Source: Haloarcula nitratireducens
Lineage (GTDB): Archaea; Halobacteriota; Halobacteria; Halobacteriales; Haloarculaceae
DNA length: 64,000 bases
Assembly (NCBI RefSeq): GCF_019599505.1
Contig: NZ_RKLT01000003.1
Coordinates: 62,001-126,000, forward strand
Direction of reading: 5' to 3'
Shown: piece after piece, positions 39,256-48,385 of the stretch
Layout of the letters: each line of letters begins with the position of its first letter
How positions within the stretch are numbered: the stretch's first letter is position 1
Position numbers and translations under genes: made by a program
The notes under the pieces: generated by a model
Seen by the model: only the letters and a program-made list of their open reading frames with translations
Databases searched by the model: none
What the model was told of the DNA's origin: nothing

Positions 39256-39990
39256 GTGCAGTCGAGCGACGACGACGACGTGACGGACCCCCGCCTCCGC
39301 GAGGAGTGCCTCGAACGAATCCCGGGAGCGGCGGGCGACGTCCTCCTCGTCGGCGTCGTCCACGACCACCCCGCGAGTACGTACCGAGTCAGGGCCGTTC
39401 TCGACCGCGAGACGCCGGCGACCCTCGCGCTCGAACTCCCGCCGCCGGCCGTGCCGCTGTTCGAACAGCACGCGGCCGACGAGCGGACGCCGCCGCCCTT
39501 CGGCGGCGAGATGAGCGCGGCGATACAGGCCGCGGACGCCGCCCGAGTCGTCGGCATCGACGGCCCGACGCCGACGTTTCTCCGTCATCTCGTCGGCGAT
39601 CTGTACCGGGAACGAGCGTCGCTCTCGGCCGTCTGTGACACGGTGCGAGCGCTCCTCTCGGTGACGAGGGAAGTCGCGACCCGGCGAGTAGCCGCCACCG
39701 TCGCCGCACGGACTACGCTACGGATTGCCGTCGACGCGCCGACGACGTACGACGTGAGCTCGGACGACGCCCCCGACAGGCAGGCCACTGACGAGCGTGA
39801 GCGGATTCGGGCGGCGAACTCGGTACTGTCGGCGTTCGAGCCGCCGACGGCCGCCACGGTTCGTACAGCGGCGCGCGAGCGGCACATGGCCGAGCGGCTG
39901 GCGTCGCTCCGAACGGCCGGCGACGTCGTGGCCGTCGTCGGGATGGCTCATCTGGAGGGCGTACGGGAGCGCCTCGTCGACGCCGAGTGA
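39256..39990 (+). CDS. TraB/PrgY family protein
   Basis: A 244-residue soluble protein with the hallmarks of the TraB/PrgY (EreA/ChaN-like) family: LVGVVHDHPAS near the N-terminus supplies the first His-based motif, TLALELPP the Glu, and the C-terminal TAARERHMAERLASL...VAVVGMAHLEGV carries the second pair of conserved residues and the GMAHLxG motif. Bacterial members inhibit pheromone signalling or hydrolyse small molecules; in archaea the role is not known. The longer archaeal members have a C-terminal membrane part that is absent here. The start is GTG at 39256. Confidence 0.8.
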   Translation: MQSSDDDDVTDPRLREECLERIPGAAGDVLLVGVVHDHPASTYRVRAVLDRETPATLALELPPPAVPLFEQHAADERTPPPFGGEMSAAIQAADAARVVGIDGPTPTFLRHLVGDLYRERASLSAVCDTVRALLSVTREVATRRVAATVAARTTLRIAVDAPTTYDVSSDDAPDRQATDERERIRAANSVLSAFEPPTAATVRTAARERHMAERLASLRTAGDVVAVVGMAHLEGVRERLVDAE

Positions 39991-40095
39991 CTACCATCGG
40001 CACGAGAACAGCCGATTCACAGTCGGGCTGGGGTGTGCGCGGGTCGAACACGACCGGCCCTCTCTCTTTAGGGACCGACCGATAGAATCGGGACG

Positions 40096-40731
40096 ATGAG
40101 CGAGACATCGACCGACGAACGCATCACGGTCTACTCCGACTACGTCTGTCCGTTCTGCTACCTCGGCCGCGAATCACTCAGACAGTATCAGGCGGACCGT
40201 GAGAACGAACTGGAAATCGACTGGCACCCCTACGACCTGCGGAGTCAGAAGCGGAACCCGGACGGGAGCATCGACCACTCCGTGGACGACGGGAAAGACG
40301 AGGAGTACTACGAGGAGGCCAAACAGGGCGTCCGTCGCTTACAGGAACAGTACGGCGTGGAGATGGACCTCGATATCGCCACCGACGTCGACTCCCTGCC
40401 CGCGCAGGTCGTCTCCTACGCGCTGAAAGAGCGGGAGGACTACGAGACGTGGCTGGCCTTCGACAGAGCCGTCTTCGACGCGCTCTGGCAGGAGGGACGC
40501 GACATCGGCGACGCGGACGTGCTGGTCGAACTCGCGACCGAGGCCGGCGTCGACGCCGACGTGGTCCGCTCGGCGCTGGACGACGCTTCGCTCCGGGAGA
40601 AGATCCACGAGCAGTTCGCGGCGGCCCGACGGCAGGGCGTCACGGGCGTTCCGACGTTCGCCTACGACGGCCACGCCGCCCGCGGGGCGGTGCCGCCCGA
40701 ACAGCTCGAACGGCTGGTCGAAGGCACCTGA
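40096..40731 (+). CDS. DsbA-family (FrnE-like) thioredoxin-fold oxidoreductase
   Basis: A 211-residue DsbA/FrnE-type protein. The active site is YSDYVCPFCYLG with Cys18 and Cys21. After the inserted helical domain, GVTGVPTFAYDGHAARGAVPPEQL gives the cis-Pro loop (GVPTF) and the C-terminal helix. No signal peptide is present, so it acts in the cytoplasm, perhaps as a disulfide or polyketide-type isomerase. It lies 5 bases before the end of the convergent dehydrogenase gene. Confidence 0.9.
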   Translation: MSETSTDERITVYSDYVCPFCYLGRESLRQYQADRENELEIDWHPYDLRSQKRNPDGSIDHSVDDGKDEEYYEEAKQGVRRLQEQYGVEMDLDIATDVDSLPAQVVSYALKEREDYETWLAFDRAVFDALWQEGRDIGDADVLVELATEAGVDADVVRSALDDASLREKIHEQFAAARRQGVTGVPTFAYDGHAARGAVPPEQLERLVEGT

Positions 40732-40736
40732 GCGGT

Positions 40737-41687
<951 letters not shown>

Positions 41688-41779
41688 TTAGTCGTTTCGC
41701 CGGGCGAACGGGGCACGCTCCGGTCGGGAGAGCGGCCGCTCGTCGGGGTATGCACGAAGAAGATCCGCCGAACGCGGCG

Positions 41780-41959
41780 CTACTTCCGACGCGGGGAACG
41801 GGCTTCGACGCGCATCTCGACGTAGCGTCCCGGCCACGTCGCTACGTGCTTTCGAACGGCCCGAGTGATCCCCGCGACGAACCCGTCCGTCGGGGCAGGA
41901 TCGACCGCGTCGTGACTGTCGTCCTGCTCCGTCTCGATCGGTCCCTCGGGAAAACTCAT
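41780..41959 (-). CDS. small hypothetical protein
   Basis: A 59-residue protein, MSFPEGPIETEQDDSHDAVD, then a helix (FVAGITRAVRKHVATWPGRY) and a basic tail EARSPRRK. The start at 41959 is chosen over ATGs at 41977 and 42037 because the TATA box at 41982-41993 (minus strand) sits 28 bases upstream, giving a leaderless message. Function unknown; no family recognised. Confidence 0.55.
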   Translation of the reverse strand: MSFPEGPIETEQDDSHDAVDPAPTDGFVAGITRAVRKHVATWPGRYVEMRVEARSPRRK

Positions 41960-41981
41960 TACGTCACGGACTAGCATGGCC

Positions 41982-41993
41982 GATATAATAAAC
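41982..41993 (-). promoter_or_regulatory. TATA box of the 59-residue gene
   Basis: On the minus strand GTTTATTATATC, about 28 bases before the ATG at 41959; a second AT-rich element (CTTATACC at 42114-42121) serves the divergent TauE gene. Confidence 0.5.
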
Positions 41994-42150
41994 ATTAGGG
42001 ATTCGAGAACGCGTACGCGAGCGGGTGCGAACCTCATTTAGTCAGATTATTCCGCGGCGATTGCGACATCTTGCACTATTGTTGAGTGAAAACGGAAACA
42101 CAGACAACAACGCACTTATACCCGAGTTTCCAAAACAGGGCTCACCCTCA

Positions 42151-43245
42151 ATGACCTCGTCGTCACCCACGGGAAGCATCCAAAAGACGTTTCTGAAGTA
42201 CCAGCACGTCTTCGTGTTCCTCGCGCCGCTGGCGTTCGTGGTGGGCGTCTACTTCTTCGCGCCCACGTCGCCCGCCGACCCCGGAACGGGCTACTGGTTG
42301 GAGTACTGGTGGCTGTTCCTCGCGTTCCTCGTCGGCGCGACCATCGTCAACACGGTCGGCATCAGCGGGTCGGCGCTGTTCGTCCCGTTCCTCATCTTCG
42401 TCTTCCCGCTGTTCGCCTTCGAGATGAAGCCCGAACAGCTGGTGAAGATCGGGCTCATCAGCGAGTCGTTCGGCCTGTCGAGCTCGTCGCTCGCGTTCAT
42501 CCAGTACGGACTCGTCGACCGCCGACTGGCGCTCTCGCTCGTCGGCGGCGCGATCCCGTTCGTCGTCGCCGGCGCGCTGCTCTCCTTTATCATCCCCGCG
42601 CCGGTGTTCCACGCGCTGCTGGGCATCGCGCTCATCGCGGCGTCGTTCCTCCTGTTCAAGGCCGATCTCGACCACGAGGAGCCCGACGCCAGCGACGACG
42701 AGTCGGGCGTTTCGACCGACGGCGGAACCGACGACAGACTGCCGGACGACGACGACAAACTCGGGCCGGCCGGCGTCGAGAAGGACGACGCCGGAACCGT
42801 CACGCGCGTCGACCGCGACGGCAACGACTACAGTTACACGCAGGGCGGCTACCTCGAACGGTTCGCCAACTACAGCGTCGGCGGCATCTTCCAGGGGCTG
42901 GCCGGGTTCGGCATCGGCGAGCTCGGTATCATCTCGATGCTCCGGACGAACGTCCCGGTCCGGATCGCCATCGGGACCAACCACATCGTCGTCGCCACGA
43001 CGGCCATCCTCGCGTCGCTCGTCCACGTCTTCGGCGGCGGACTGGTCCCCGGCGCACACAACATCGACCTCGCTTCGACCCACTGGAACATGGTCATCTG
43101 GACCGCCCCGGCGGCCGCCACGGGCGGCCAGATCGCCCCGTACGTCTCCGCCGCACTGGACACCGAGATCATCAAGAAGGGCGTCGGCGGGCTGTTCGCC
43201 ATCATCTCCGTCGCGCTGTTCCTGATGGCCAGCGGTGCTTTCTAA
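42151..43245 (+). CDS. TauE/SafE-family sulfite exporter-like membrane protein
   Basis: A 364-residue membrane protein of the TauE/SafE anion-exporter family. It has about eight helices in two halves: WWLFLAFLVGATIVNTVGISGSALFVPFLIFVF with the conserved GxSGxxxxxP-type pore motif, and the second half GIFQGLAGFGIGELGIISML, repeated by TNHIVVATTAILASLVHVFGG. An acidic, unstructured loop of about 70 residues (~172-235) separates the halves. Probable substrate is an organosulfur or sulfite anion, not testable here. The ATG at 42151 follows a TATA element at 42114. A universal stress protein gene follows by 24 bases, a common pairing in haloarchaea. Confidence 0.85.
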   Translation: MTSSSPTGSIQKTFLKYQHVFVFLAPLAFVVGVYFFAPTSPADPGTGYWLEYWWLFLAFLVGATIVNTVGISGSALFVPFLIFVFPLFAFEMKPEQLVKIGLISESFGLSSSSLAFIQYGLVDRRLALSLVGGAIPFVVAGALLSFIIPAPVFHALLGIALIAASFLLFKADLDHEEPDASDDESGVSTDGGTDDRLPDDDDKLGPAGVEKDDAGTVTRVDRDGNDYSYTQGGYLERFANYSVGGIFQGLAGFGIGELGIISMLRTNVPVRIAIGTNHIVVATTAILASLVHVFGGGLVPGAHNIDLASTHWNMVIWTAPAAATGGQIAPYVSAALDTEIIKKGVGGLFAIISVALFLMASGAF

Positions 43246-43269
43246 CGTCCGGGCGTTCACCGTCCGGAC

Positions 43270-43707
43270 GTGTACGACGATATCTTGCTCCCGACCGACG
43301 GCAGCGACGGCATCGCCGCGGCCGCAGAGCACGCCGGTAACTTCGCCGAGTCGTTCGACGCGACCGTACACGTCCTCTCGGTCGTCGACACGCGCAACCG
43401 CTTCGAGAGCCCGACCAGCGGGCTCTCCTCGGAAGCGTGGACGGAAGCCGAAGAAGAGCGCGCGACGGAGGCCGTAGAAGACACCGTCGCCGAGCTTCCC
43501 GACGACATCGCGGCGGAAACGGTCGTTCGAGAGGGCGTCCCTCGGACGGAGATCCTGGAGTACGTCGAGGACGAAGCGATGGATCTCGTCGTGATGGGAA
43601 CGCACGGTCGAACCGGAATCGATCACTATCTCATCGGCAGCGTCGCCGAGAAGGTCGTCCGCCGCTCGCCGGTTCCGGTGACGACCGTGCGGGTGGGCGA
43701 CGAATAG
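43270..43707 (+). CDS. UspA-family universal stress protein
   Basis: A 145-residue single-domain UspA protein: YDDILLPTDGSDGIAAAAEHAG at the N-terminus and the ATP-binding motif VVMGTHGRTGIDHYLIGSVAEKVVRRSPVPVTTV with the G-2x-G-9x-G(S/T) pattern near the C-terminus. The start is a GTG at 43270. It is 24 bases after the TauE gene and likely co-transcribed, perhaps tuning the transporter by nucleotide binding. Confidence 0.92.
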   Translation: MYDDILLPTDGSDGIAAAAEHAGNFAESFDATVHVLSVVDTRNRFESPTSGLSSEAWTEAEEERATEAVEDTVAELPDDIAAETVVREGVPRTEILEYVEDEAMDLVVMGTHGRTGIDHYLIGSVAEKVVRRSPVPVTTVRVGDE

Positions 43708-43748
43708 GCCGCGCGGTCGCGATGGCGGGCGACGCACGGCTCGCGCCG

Positions 43749-44081
43749 TCAGTCGGACTCGACGAACGCCACGAGCTCCGCCGTCGGAACGAACCCGTCG
43801 GCGCGGCGGTCGACCAGTTCCCCGTCGACGAACAGCAGGAACGTCGGGACGCTCCGAACGTCGAACGCCTCGACGGCGTCTAAATCTTCCTTCGGGTTGA
43901 AGACGACGACGGCCGCGTCGGTCGCTCGGGCGACGTTGTCGAGGATCGGCTCCATCGACTTGCAGATGGTACAACCCTCGGTGCGGACCATCGTCAGCAC
44001 GCGGTCGCTGTCCGCCAATACGTCGTCGAGTTCCGCGCGCGTTCGAACCGTGACCGGTCGGTCGTGGTCGGAAGCAGCCAT
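43749..44081 (-). CDS. thioredoxin-family protein
   Basis: A 110-residue thioredoxin fold: MVRTEGCTICKSMEPILDNVA with an atypical active site CTIC (Cys37, Cys40), the strand VVVFNPKEDLDAVEAFDV and the cis-Pro segment SVPTFLLFVDGELVDRR. It is cytosolic. The CTIC site differs from the usual CGPC, so redox potential or partner may differ. It is convergent with UspA by 41 bases. Confidence 0.9.
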   Translation of the reverse strand: MAASDHDRPVTVRTRAELDDVLADSDRVLTMVRTEGCTICKSMEPILDNVARATDAAVVVFNPKEDLDAVEAFDVRSVPTFLLFVDGELVDRRADGFVPTAELVAFVESD

Positions 44082-44147
44082 GGCCGACGTAGGGTCCGCG
44101 GCGGGGTAAGGGTTTCAGCCCTCGGCGGTCGTTCGCTCGGCCGTGAC

Positions 44148-44630
44148 TTACGCGGCGGACGAGCAGTCGACCTGATACTCGACCGTTCGATTCTCGGTCG
44201 TCTCCGCGAAGACGCTCGCGCCCTCGGCCCGCGCGCCGAACTCGACGGTCGCGTTCTGCTGGCCGCTCCCGGTGCAGTTGAACTGCACTGTTACGTCCCG
44301 TTCGTTGCCGACGCCGACCGACTGGCTCGTTACGGTGTCGCTGGCCGGAGACGCGCTCAGCCCCTCATCGGTCGACACGTCGTATTCGATGGTGAAATTG
44401 ACGGGTTGAGCGAACTGGTTCGTAGCAGTGACGAACGTATCGTCGTATTCGCTACTGCCGGACAGTTCGACCTGGCTGTCGGAGTAGTTCAGCGCCATGT
44501 AGGCGTCCTCGTCGCCGACGACCTCGACGCTCGCCGTCCGGTCGGCCGTCACCGAACTGAACCCGCCGCTGCCGACGGCGAACGCCAGCGCCGCGACCGC
44601 GACGACCGCGAGGGCGACTCGCCTACGCAT
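44148..44630 (-). CDS. small exported protein with SipW-like signal end (DUF1102-like)
   Basis: A 160-residue protein with an N-terminal hydrophobic signal (VALAVVAVAALAFAVGSGGFSSVTADRT). The end of the signal, GSGGFSSVTADRTASVEV, strongly resembles GTGAFSSVSANRGVSVEV of the protein at 45616, a shared processing zone. The mature part is a beta-sandwich-like, Thr/Ser-rich segment with two Cys (FNCTGSG, YQVDCSSAA) that could form a disulfide. The start overlaps the upstream regulator gene by 8 bases, so the two are co-transcribed. No anchor is seen, so it may assemble outside the cell. Confidence 0.75.
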   Translation of the reverse strand: MRRRVALAVVAVAALAFAVGSGGFSSVTADRTASVEVVGDEDAYMALNYSDSQVELSGSSEYDDTFVTATNQFAQPVNFTIEYDVSTDEGLSASPASDTVTSQSVGVGNERDVTVQFNCTGSGQQNATVEFGARAEGASVFAETTENRTVEYQVDCSSAA

Positions 44631-45249
44631 CGCTCACCTCGGGGGGTTTCTCGTCGACGCCGAGCCGCATCCGCCGGGAGAGCAGGAAGTGCGAGACGGA
44701 CGAGACGAGAAACACTCCCAGCAGGAACACGGTCCACCCGGCGAAGGGGACCGCGGCGAACGGTGCGAGCTCCAGCCACGAGAGCGAGACGAGCGCCGTC
44801 CCGAACAGCGTGAACCCCAGATAGTACGAGCTCCACGGGACGTCGTACCTGTCGACCACCTCCAGATAGATGTCGAGGTCGGCCGCGGCGTCGGTGAGCG
44901 TGACCTCGCCGGCGCGGCGGTCGAAGTCGACGACGCCGGTATCGTCCATCTTCGGGAGGTGGAACTGCTGGAGCGAGGTGTACACCGTCTTGCGCTCGCT
45001 CGCGGAGATCTCCCCGACGGTGCTGTCGTTCTCCCACGCGGCGACCTGTTCGGCGAGGTCCGACAGCGTCACGTCGGTCCGCTCGTCGTGGAGGTAGTGT
45101 AACGTGTAGCGCCGCCGGCGGTTGCTCAGCATCTCGAACGCGTCGTCGCGCGAGAGGTCCGTCTCCTCTTCCGATTGGTCGTCCGGTTCCTGTTCCTCTG
45201 CCGTCTGAAGGGTCTCAGCCCCGGTGGATCCTGCTTGTGCCTTACTCAT
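44623..45249 (-). CDS. DUF7344-like winged-helix regulator with C-terminal membrane helices
   Basis: A 208-residue protein. After an acidic N-terminal ~45 residues comes a winged-helix block, AFEMLSNRRRRYTLHYLHDE, then SDLAEQVAAWEN, ASERKTVYTSLQQFHLPKMDDTGVVDFDRRAGEVTLTD, and at ~150-190 two hydrophobic helices (YLGFTLFGTALVSLSW and VPFAGWTVFLLGVFLVSSVSHFLL). A DNA-binding domain tethered to the membrane could report envelope state. The start at 45249 is fixed by GGAGGT at 45254-45259, an unusually strong ribosome-binding site. It overlaps the exported-protein gene and is divergent from 45616. Confidence 0.82.
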   Translation of the reverse strand: MSKAQAGSTGAETLQTAEEQEPDDQSEEETDLSRDDAFEMLSNRRRRYTLHYLHDERTDVTLSDLAEQVAAWENDSTVGEISASERKTVYTSLQQFHLPKMDDTGVVDFDRRAGEVTLTDAAADLDIYLEVVDRYDVPWSSYYLGFTLFGTALVSLSWLELAPFAAVPFAGWTVFLLGVFLVSSVSHFLLSRRMRLGVDEKPPEVSDA

Positions 45250-45615
45250 GCTAACCTCCCACCCCTGGGAGATACCGCGACCGACTGCGATGGCTTCGGC
45301 TGTGTGCATTTGCAAAGTGGTCCACATATGGTATAAAACCATTGGATAGCTATCATGAAGCTACTCGAGTCGCATCTGGTTACAACTCCGAACAACTCGG
45401 CTTCAGTTGCCCGTAGACACCGACAACCGTACAGATAGCAGCGCGATACGGTATCGAAAACGGTGTTTGAACCCCCTCCTTGGAACCGTAGTCGGCCCCT
45501 ATCAATCTTCAAACACTCACAGGCCCCCTGTCAAAGAGATTACTACAATGGGGGAAGGGGGACATGACTCAGGTAGCGCTTGCCCGTAGGGGGTGGGCGC
45601 TGAGGTATACAAACG
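45250..45615. other. divergent promoter region of the export cluster
   Basis: A 366-base spacer, AT-richer than the flanks. It contains ATGGT-ATAAA-ACCAT at 45328-45342, a palindrome that doubles as a TATA element on either strand, and a 9-base inverted repeat GTGTTTGAA (45463-45471) / TTCAAACAC (45508-45516). GAGGT at 45602-45606 is a plausible ribosome-binding site for the gene at 45616. No gene is visible. Confidence 0.5.
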
Positions 45616-46221
45616 ATGCAACGACGCAAGTTCCTGATCGGAATGGGATCGCTCGCGGCCGGCTCGGCCGCTGCAATGGGTACCGGCGCGTTTTCAAGTG
45701 TAAGCGCGAACCGTGGCGTTTCAGTTGAGGTGGCGGATGACTCAAACGCGTACCTAGGCATTAGTTCCATTAGTGAATACGCGGATACCACTAATGACAA
45801 TTCGGCAACGCTAGAACTCAATTTGGATGAATCTGTGTCTGGTGGAGGGTCAGGCATCAATTCGGACGCGACGACGCAGATCCGCGAAGTGTTCCAGATC
45901 ACGAACCAGGGCACCAAGGCAGTCGGGATTTCTATCGATTCAGAGGCGCTCAACAACGCACTGGACACTGGTAGTGGGAGCCAGCTTCACTTCTTTGTGG
46001 GCGATCCTGGCGGTAAGTCCCTCGATGTATACGATCCGAACGATCTAGTGGACTCTAACGGAAACTGGAAGCTTCCAGATAAGCGTATCATCGCGTCAGG
46101 CAATAGTGTCGAAGTTGGTCTGTACGTCGTGAACAACGGTGCTGACTGGGACATTGACGAAAGTATCACGATCAATGCATACGATCGTACTTCGTTGAAT
46201 AACAACGACTTCGACACCTAA
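45616..46221 (+). CDS. exported DUF1102-like protein, SipW-like signal end
   Basis: A 201-residue protein beginning MQRRKFLIGMGSLAAGSAAA, a twin-arginine-like signal, and ending the signal zone in GTGAFSSVSANRGVSVEV like the protein at 44148. The mature part is an immunoglobulin-like beta sandwich (SVEVADDSNAYLGIS, REVFQITNQGTKAVGISIDS, VEVGLYVVNNGADWDIDESITINAY) without Cys or a C-terminal helix, as in DUF1102/TasA-like subunits. Codons are much lower in GC than neighbouring genes, suggesting recent acquisition or relaxed selection. A strong hairpin terminator follows at 46226. Confidence 0.78.
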   Translation: MQRRKFLIGMGSLAAGSAAAMGTGAFSSVSANRGVSVEVADDSNAYLGISSISEYADTTNDNSATLELNLDESVSGGGSGINSDATTQIREVFQITNQGTKAVGISIDSEALNNALDTGSGSQLHFFVGDPGGKSLDVYDPNDLVDSNGNWKLPDKRIIASGNSVEVGLYVVNNGADWDIDESITINAYDRTSLNNNDFDT

Positions 46222-46225
46222 TTCG

Positions 46226-46263
46226 GTCTTCCACAGAGAGGCTATTAATCTCTCTTTGAAGAC
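46226..46263 (+). terminator. hairpin after the DUF1102-like gene
   Basis: Outer stem GTCTTC (46226-46231) pairs with GAAGAC (46258-46263); inner stem AGAGAG (46235-46240) pairs with CTCTCT (46250-46255) around a 9-base loop. It begins 5 bases after the stop codon. It may end or stabilise the transcript. Confidence 0.65.
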
Positions 46264-46369
46264 ACTCTCGGACAAATATTTCGGGAAATAATAATCTCTG
46301 CCAAATTTCGATTCCTGCTAATAGTCCGCAGTTTACGAAACCAAGCCATCTAACGCATACTGATCACCT

Positions 46370-47260
46370 GTGAATAGAACTATACTCCTGCTCGTCGCTA
46401 CCGTCACGTCTGCCGCGATACTCGTCCCGACCGGCGCGATACCGTTCGCCGAGTCGGGACCCGACCAAATTAGCGAAGACATCGAGATGGCACCCGCCGA
46501 CACTCCCAATGGCGGCTACGCGGTCCTGAACGAGAACGACGAGATAGAACTCCTGTTGACCGACGCCAACCCGTATATCGACGGGGCCGGCGTGGACGCC
46601 GACGCCGTCACTCCGATAGACTGCGTGTTCACGATGACCTACACCGGCGACAGCAGTGCCGAGGTCTGGCTGACCGACGACGCAGAAGACGTGCGGTTCT
46701 ACCGGGACACCGATCCCGAGGACTCGCTCGAACGGAGCGAGAACAGCGTCGTCCTCCGGCCGAACGAGAGCGTCTCGGTCGGCTTGCTGGTTGACACCCG
46801 CGGCAACCACGACGTCGAGGAGGTAGATACGTTCACCGTGCACGCGGAGCTCGCCGAGCAGCGGGACCGGCGGAACGATCGCGGAAACGACGGCAGTAAC
46901 GGCCGGAACGACGTTGGAGAGAACGACAACAATGACGACGCTGGCCTCGAAGACCGCGAGAACGAAGACGTCCGAAATGAGGCGGGCGGGGCGAGCGAAC
47001 CGTCGCGACAGACGCCGGCCTCACCGACGGCGACCCCCGACCAGACGCCGGGCGCGGACGCAGACGGCGAGACAGCCGAGGCGACGGACGAGACGGGGAC
47101 CGCGGTGACCGACGAGGGCGACACCGCGCCGAGTGGGAACGCGCCGGCGGCCGGCGAGCCGACGGAACTCGGCGGCTTCAGTCCGGGACCGCTGGGACTC
47201 GTCGTCGGGTCGCTGGCGGCGGTGTTGCTCGGACTCGCCGCGTTCCGGGCGCTCGGCTGA
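46370..47260 (+). CDS. exported DUF1102-like protein with C-terminal membrane anchor
   Basis: A 296-residue protein starting with GTG at 46370 (MNRTILLLVATVTSAAILVPTG). After the signal, the beta-rich domain (~30-165) contains DTPNGGYAVLNENDEIELLLTD and LRPNESVSVGLLVDTRGNHDVEEVDTFTVHAE, matching the DUF1102 pattern of its neighbour. Residues ~170-265 are a long, acidic Asn/Asp/Arg then Thr/Pro linker, and PGPLGLVVGSLAAVLLGLAAFRALG is a C-terminal anchor that is PGP- rather than PGF-type. It could be the wall-bound partner of the soluble subunit at 45616. Confidence 0.75.
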   Translation: MNRTILLLVATVTSAAILVPTGAIPFAESGPDQISEDIEMAPADTPNGGYAVLNENDEIELLLTDANPYIDGAGVDADAVTPIDCVFTMTYTGDSSAEVWLTDDAEDVRFYRDTDPEDSLERSENSVVLRPNESVSVGLLVDTRGNHDVEEVDTFTVHAELAEQRDRRNDRGNDGSNGRNDVGENDNNDDAGLEDRENEDVRNEAGGASEPSRQTPASPTATPDQTPGADADGETAEATDETGTAVTDEGDTAPSGNAPAAGEPTELGGFSPGPLGLVVGSLAAVLLGLAAFRALG

Positions 47261-47311
47261 GACGCACGCGTGGTCCGCCCGACGTGACCCGTCGATACCG
47301 CCGCAACTGAG

Positions 47312-48283
47312 ATGAGGGACGCGCCGAAACGAACGGCAGACGACCGATCGATGAACGCGAGCGAGGAGACGGAAACGGCGGACGAGAGCCCGTTGCGGAC
47401 GGTCCGCGAGCGAACGGCGATACTCGACGTCTGTCTGCTGCTCTCGGTCCCGGTAGCGTTGCTCGCCGTCGCGTCGCTTCCGCTCGCCGTCCGCGAGTCG
47501 TTCGCCTTCGAGTACGCGGACCCGACGCTCGCGACGGCGCTCGTCTCGCCGTTCGTCCACCTGACGCCCGTCCATCTCGGGGCGAACCTCGCGGTGTACG
47601 CGCTCGTCGTCCCCGCGGCCTACCTCCTGAGCGTGACGAGCGGGCAGCGGCGGCGGTTCCGCGTCGTCTTCGTCTCGCTGGTGCTCGCCTGTCCGCTCAC
47701 GCTGTCGTATCTGAACCTCGCGATCGTCCGACAGAGCGCCGGCGTCGGCTTCTCGGGCGTGTTGATGGCCCTTTACGGCTACCTGCCGCTGACGCTCGCG
47801 ACCTATCTCGACCGGCGCTTCGGCGTCGGGCGGGTGCGACAGACGGGACCGCTGCTGTTCTTCGTCGGCTTGCTGCTGATGACGACGCTGACCCTCGTCG
47901 CCGTCCGCACCCACCGAGTCGCCGTCCCGCTGCGCGGGGCGATGGTACCGGTCACGTGGCTCCTCTCGGTGACGCTCCTCGGCGTGCTGGCGGCGCTCGC
48001 CCTGACCGTCGCGCTGTACGTGGTCTCGGGTCTCGACGAGTGGTGGCCGAGTCGATCGACCCTCGCCGACGCCGCGGCGCGGACCGGGTACTTCGAACTG
48101 GCCGTCGTCTCGACGGTGGTTTTTCTCACGGTGCCGATCGCCACGTTTCCGGTCGACCCCGTCGTCGCGGGTAGCGTCGTGAACCTCTACGTCCACGTAC
48201 TGGGCTACGCGCTGGGATTCATCGGCGCGTACGCGACGGTACTGCTCGACCGCGCGTTGTTTGCCACTTCGCCGCGACTGTGA
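47312..48283 (+). CDS. rhomboid-family intramembrane serine protease
   Basis: A 323-residue membrane protein with about seven hydrophobic helices. All rhomboid elements are visible: HLTPVHLGAN at 83-92 matches the HxxxxHxxxN element of GlpG in transmembrane segment 2; GVGFSGVLMALYGY carries the nucleophile as Ser148 in GFSG; and YVHVLGYALG near 293-302 carries the catalytic His295 in the AHxxGxxxG-type helix. Rhomboids cleave transmembrane or signal-anchored substrates. The first ~30 residues are acidic and cytosolic; an alternative ATG at 47351 would shorten them. It lies between the DUF1102-like genes and the signal peptidase gene. Confidence 0.85.
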   Translation: MRDAPKRTADDRSMNASEETETADESPLRTVRERTAILDVCLLLSVPVALLAVASLPLAVRESFAFEYADPTLATALVSPFVHLTPVHLGANLAVYALVVPAAYLLSVTSGQRRRFRVVFVSLVLACPLTLSYLNLAIVRQSAGVGFSGVLMALYGYLPLTLATYLDRRFGVGRVRQTGPLLFFVGLLLMTTLTLVAVRTHRVAVPLRGAMVPVTWLLSVTLLGVLAALALTVALYVVSGLDEWWPSRSTLADAAARTGYFELAVVSTVVFLTVPIATFPVDPVVAGSVVNLYVHVLGYALGFIGAYATVLLDRALFATSPRL

Positions 48284-48385
48284 CGCAGATGGATACTGTC
48301 ACTCCGCCAATTACTTGATGGTGGAGTATCGTACAGGTAACGATGACAGCGCGGAGGGGGGGTAGAGCTCGGGCTGGAGGCAGCG

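Noticed and set aside
42163..43974. 603-codon minus-strand open frame across the TauE and UspA genes
   Set aside because: Composition is Arg/Asp/Gly-repetitive, and it overlaps two recognised genes on the other strand.
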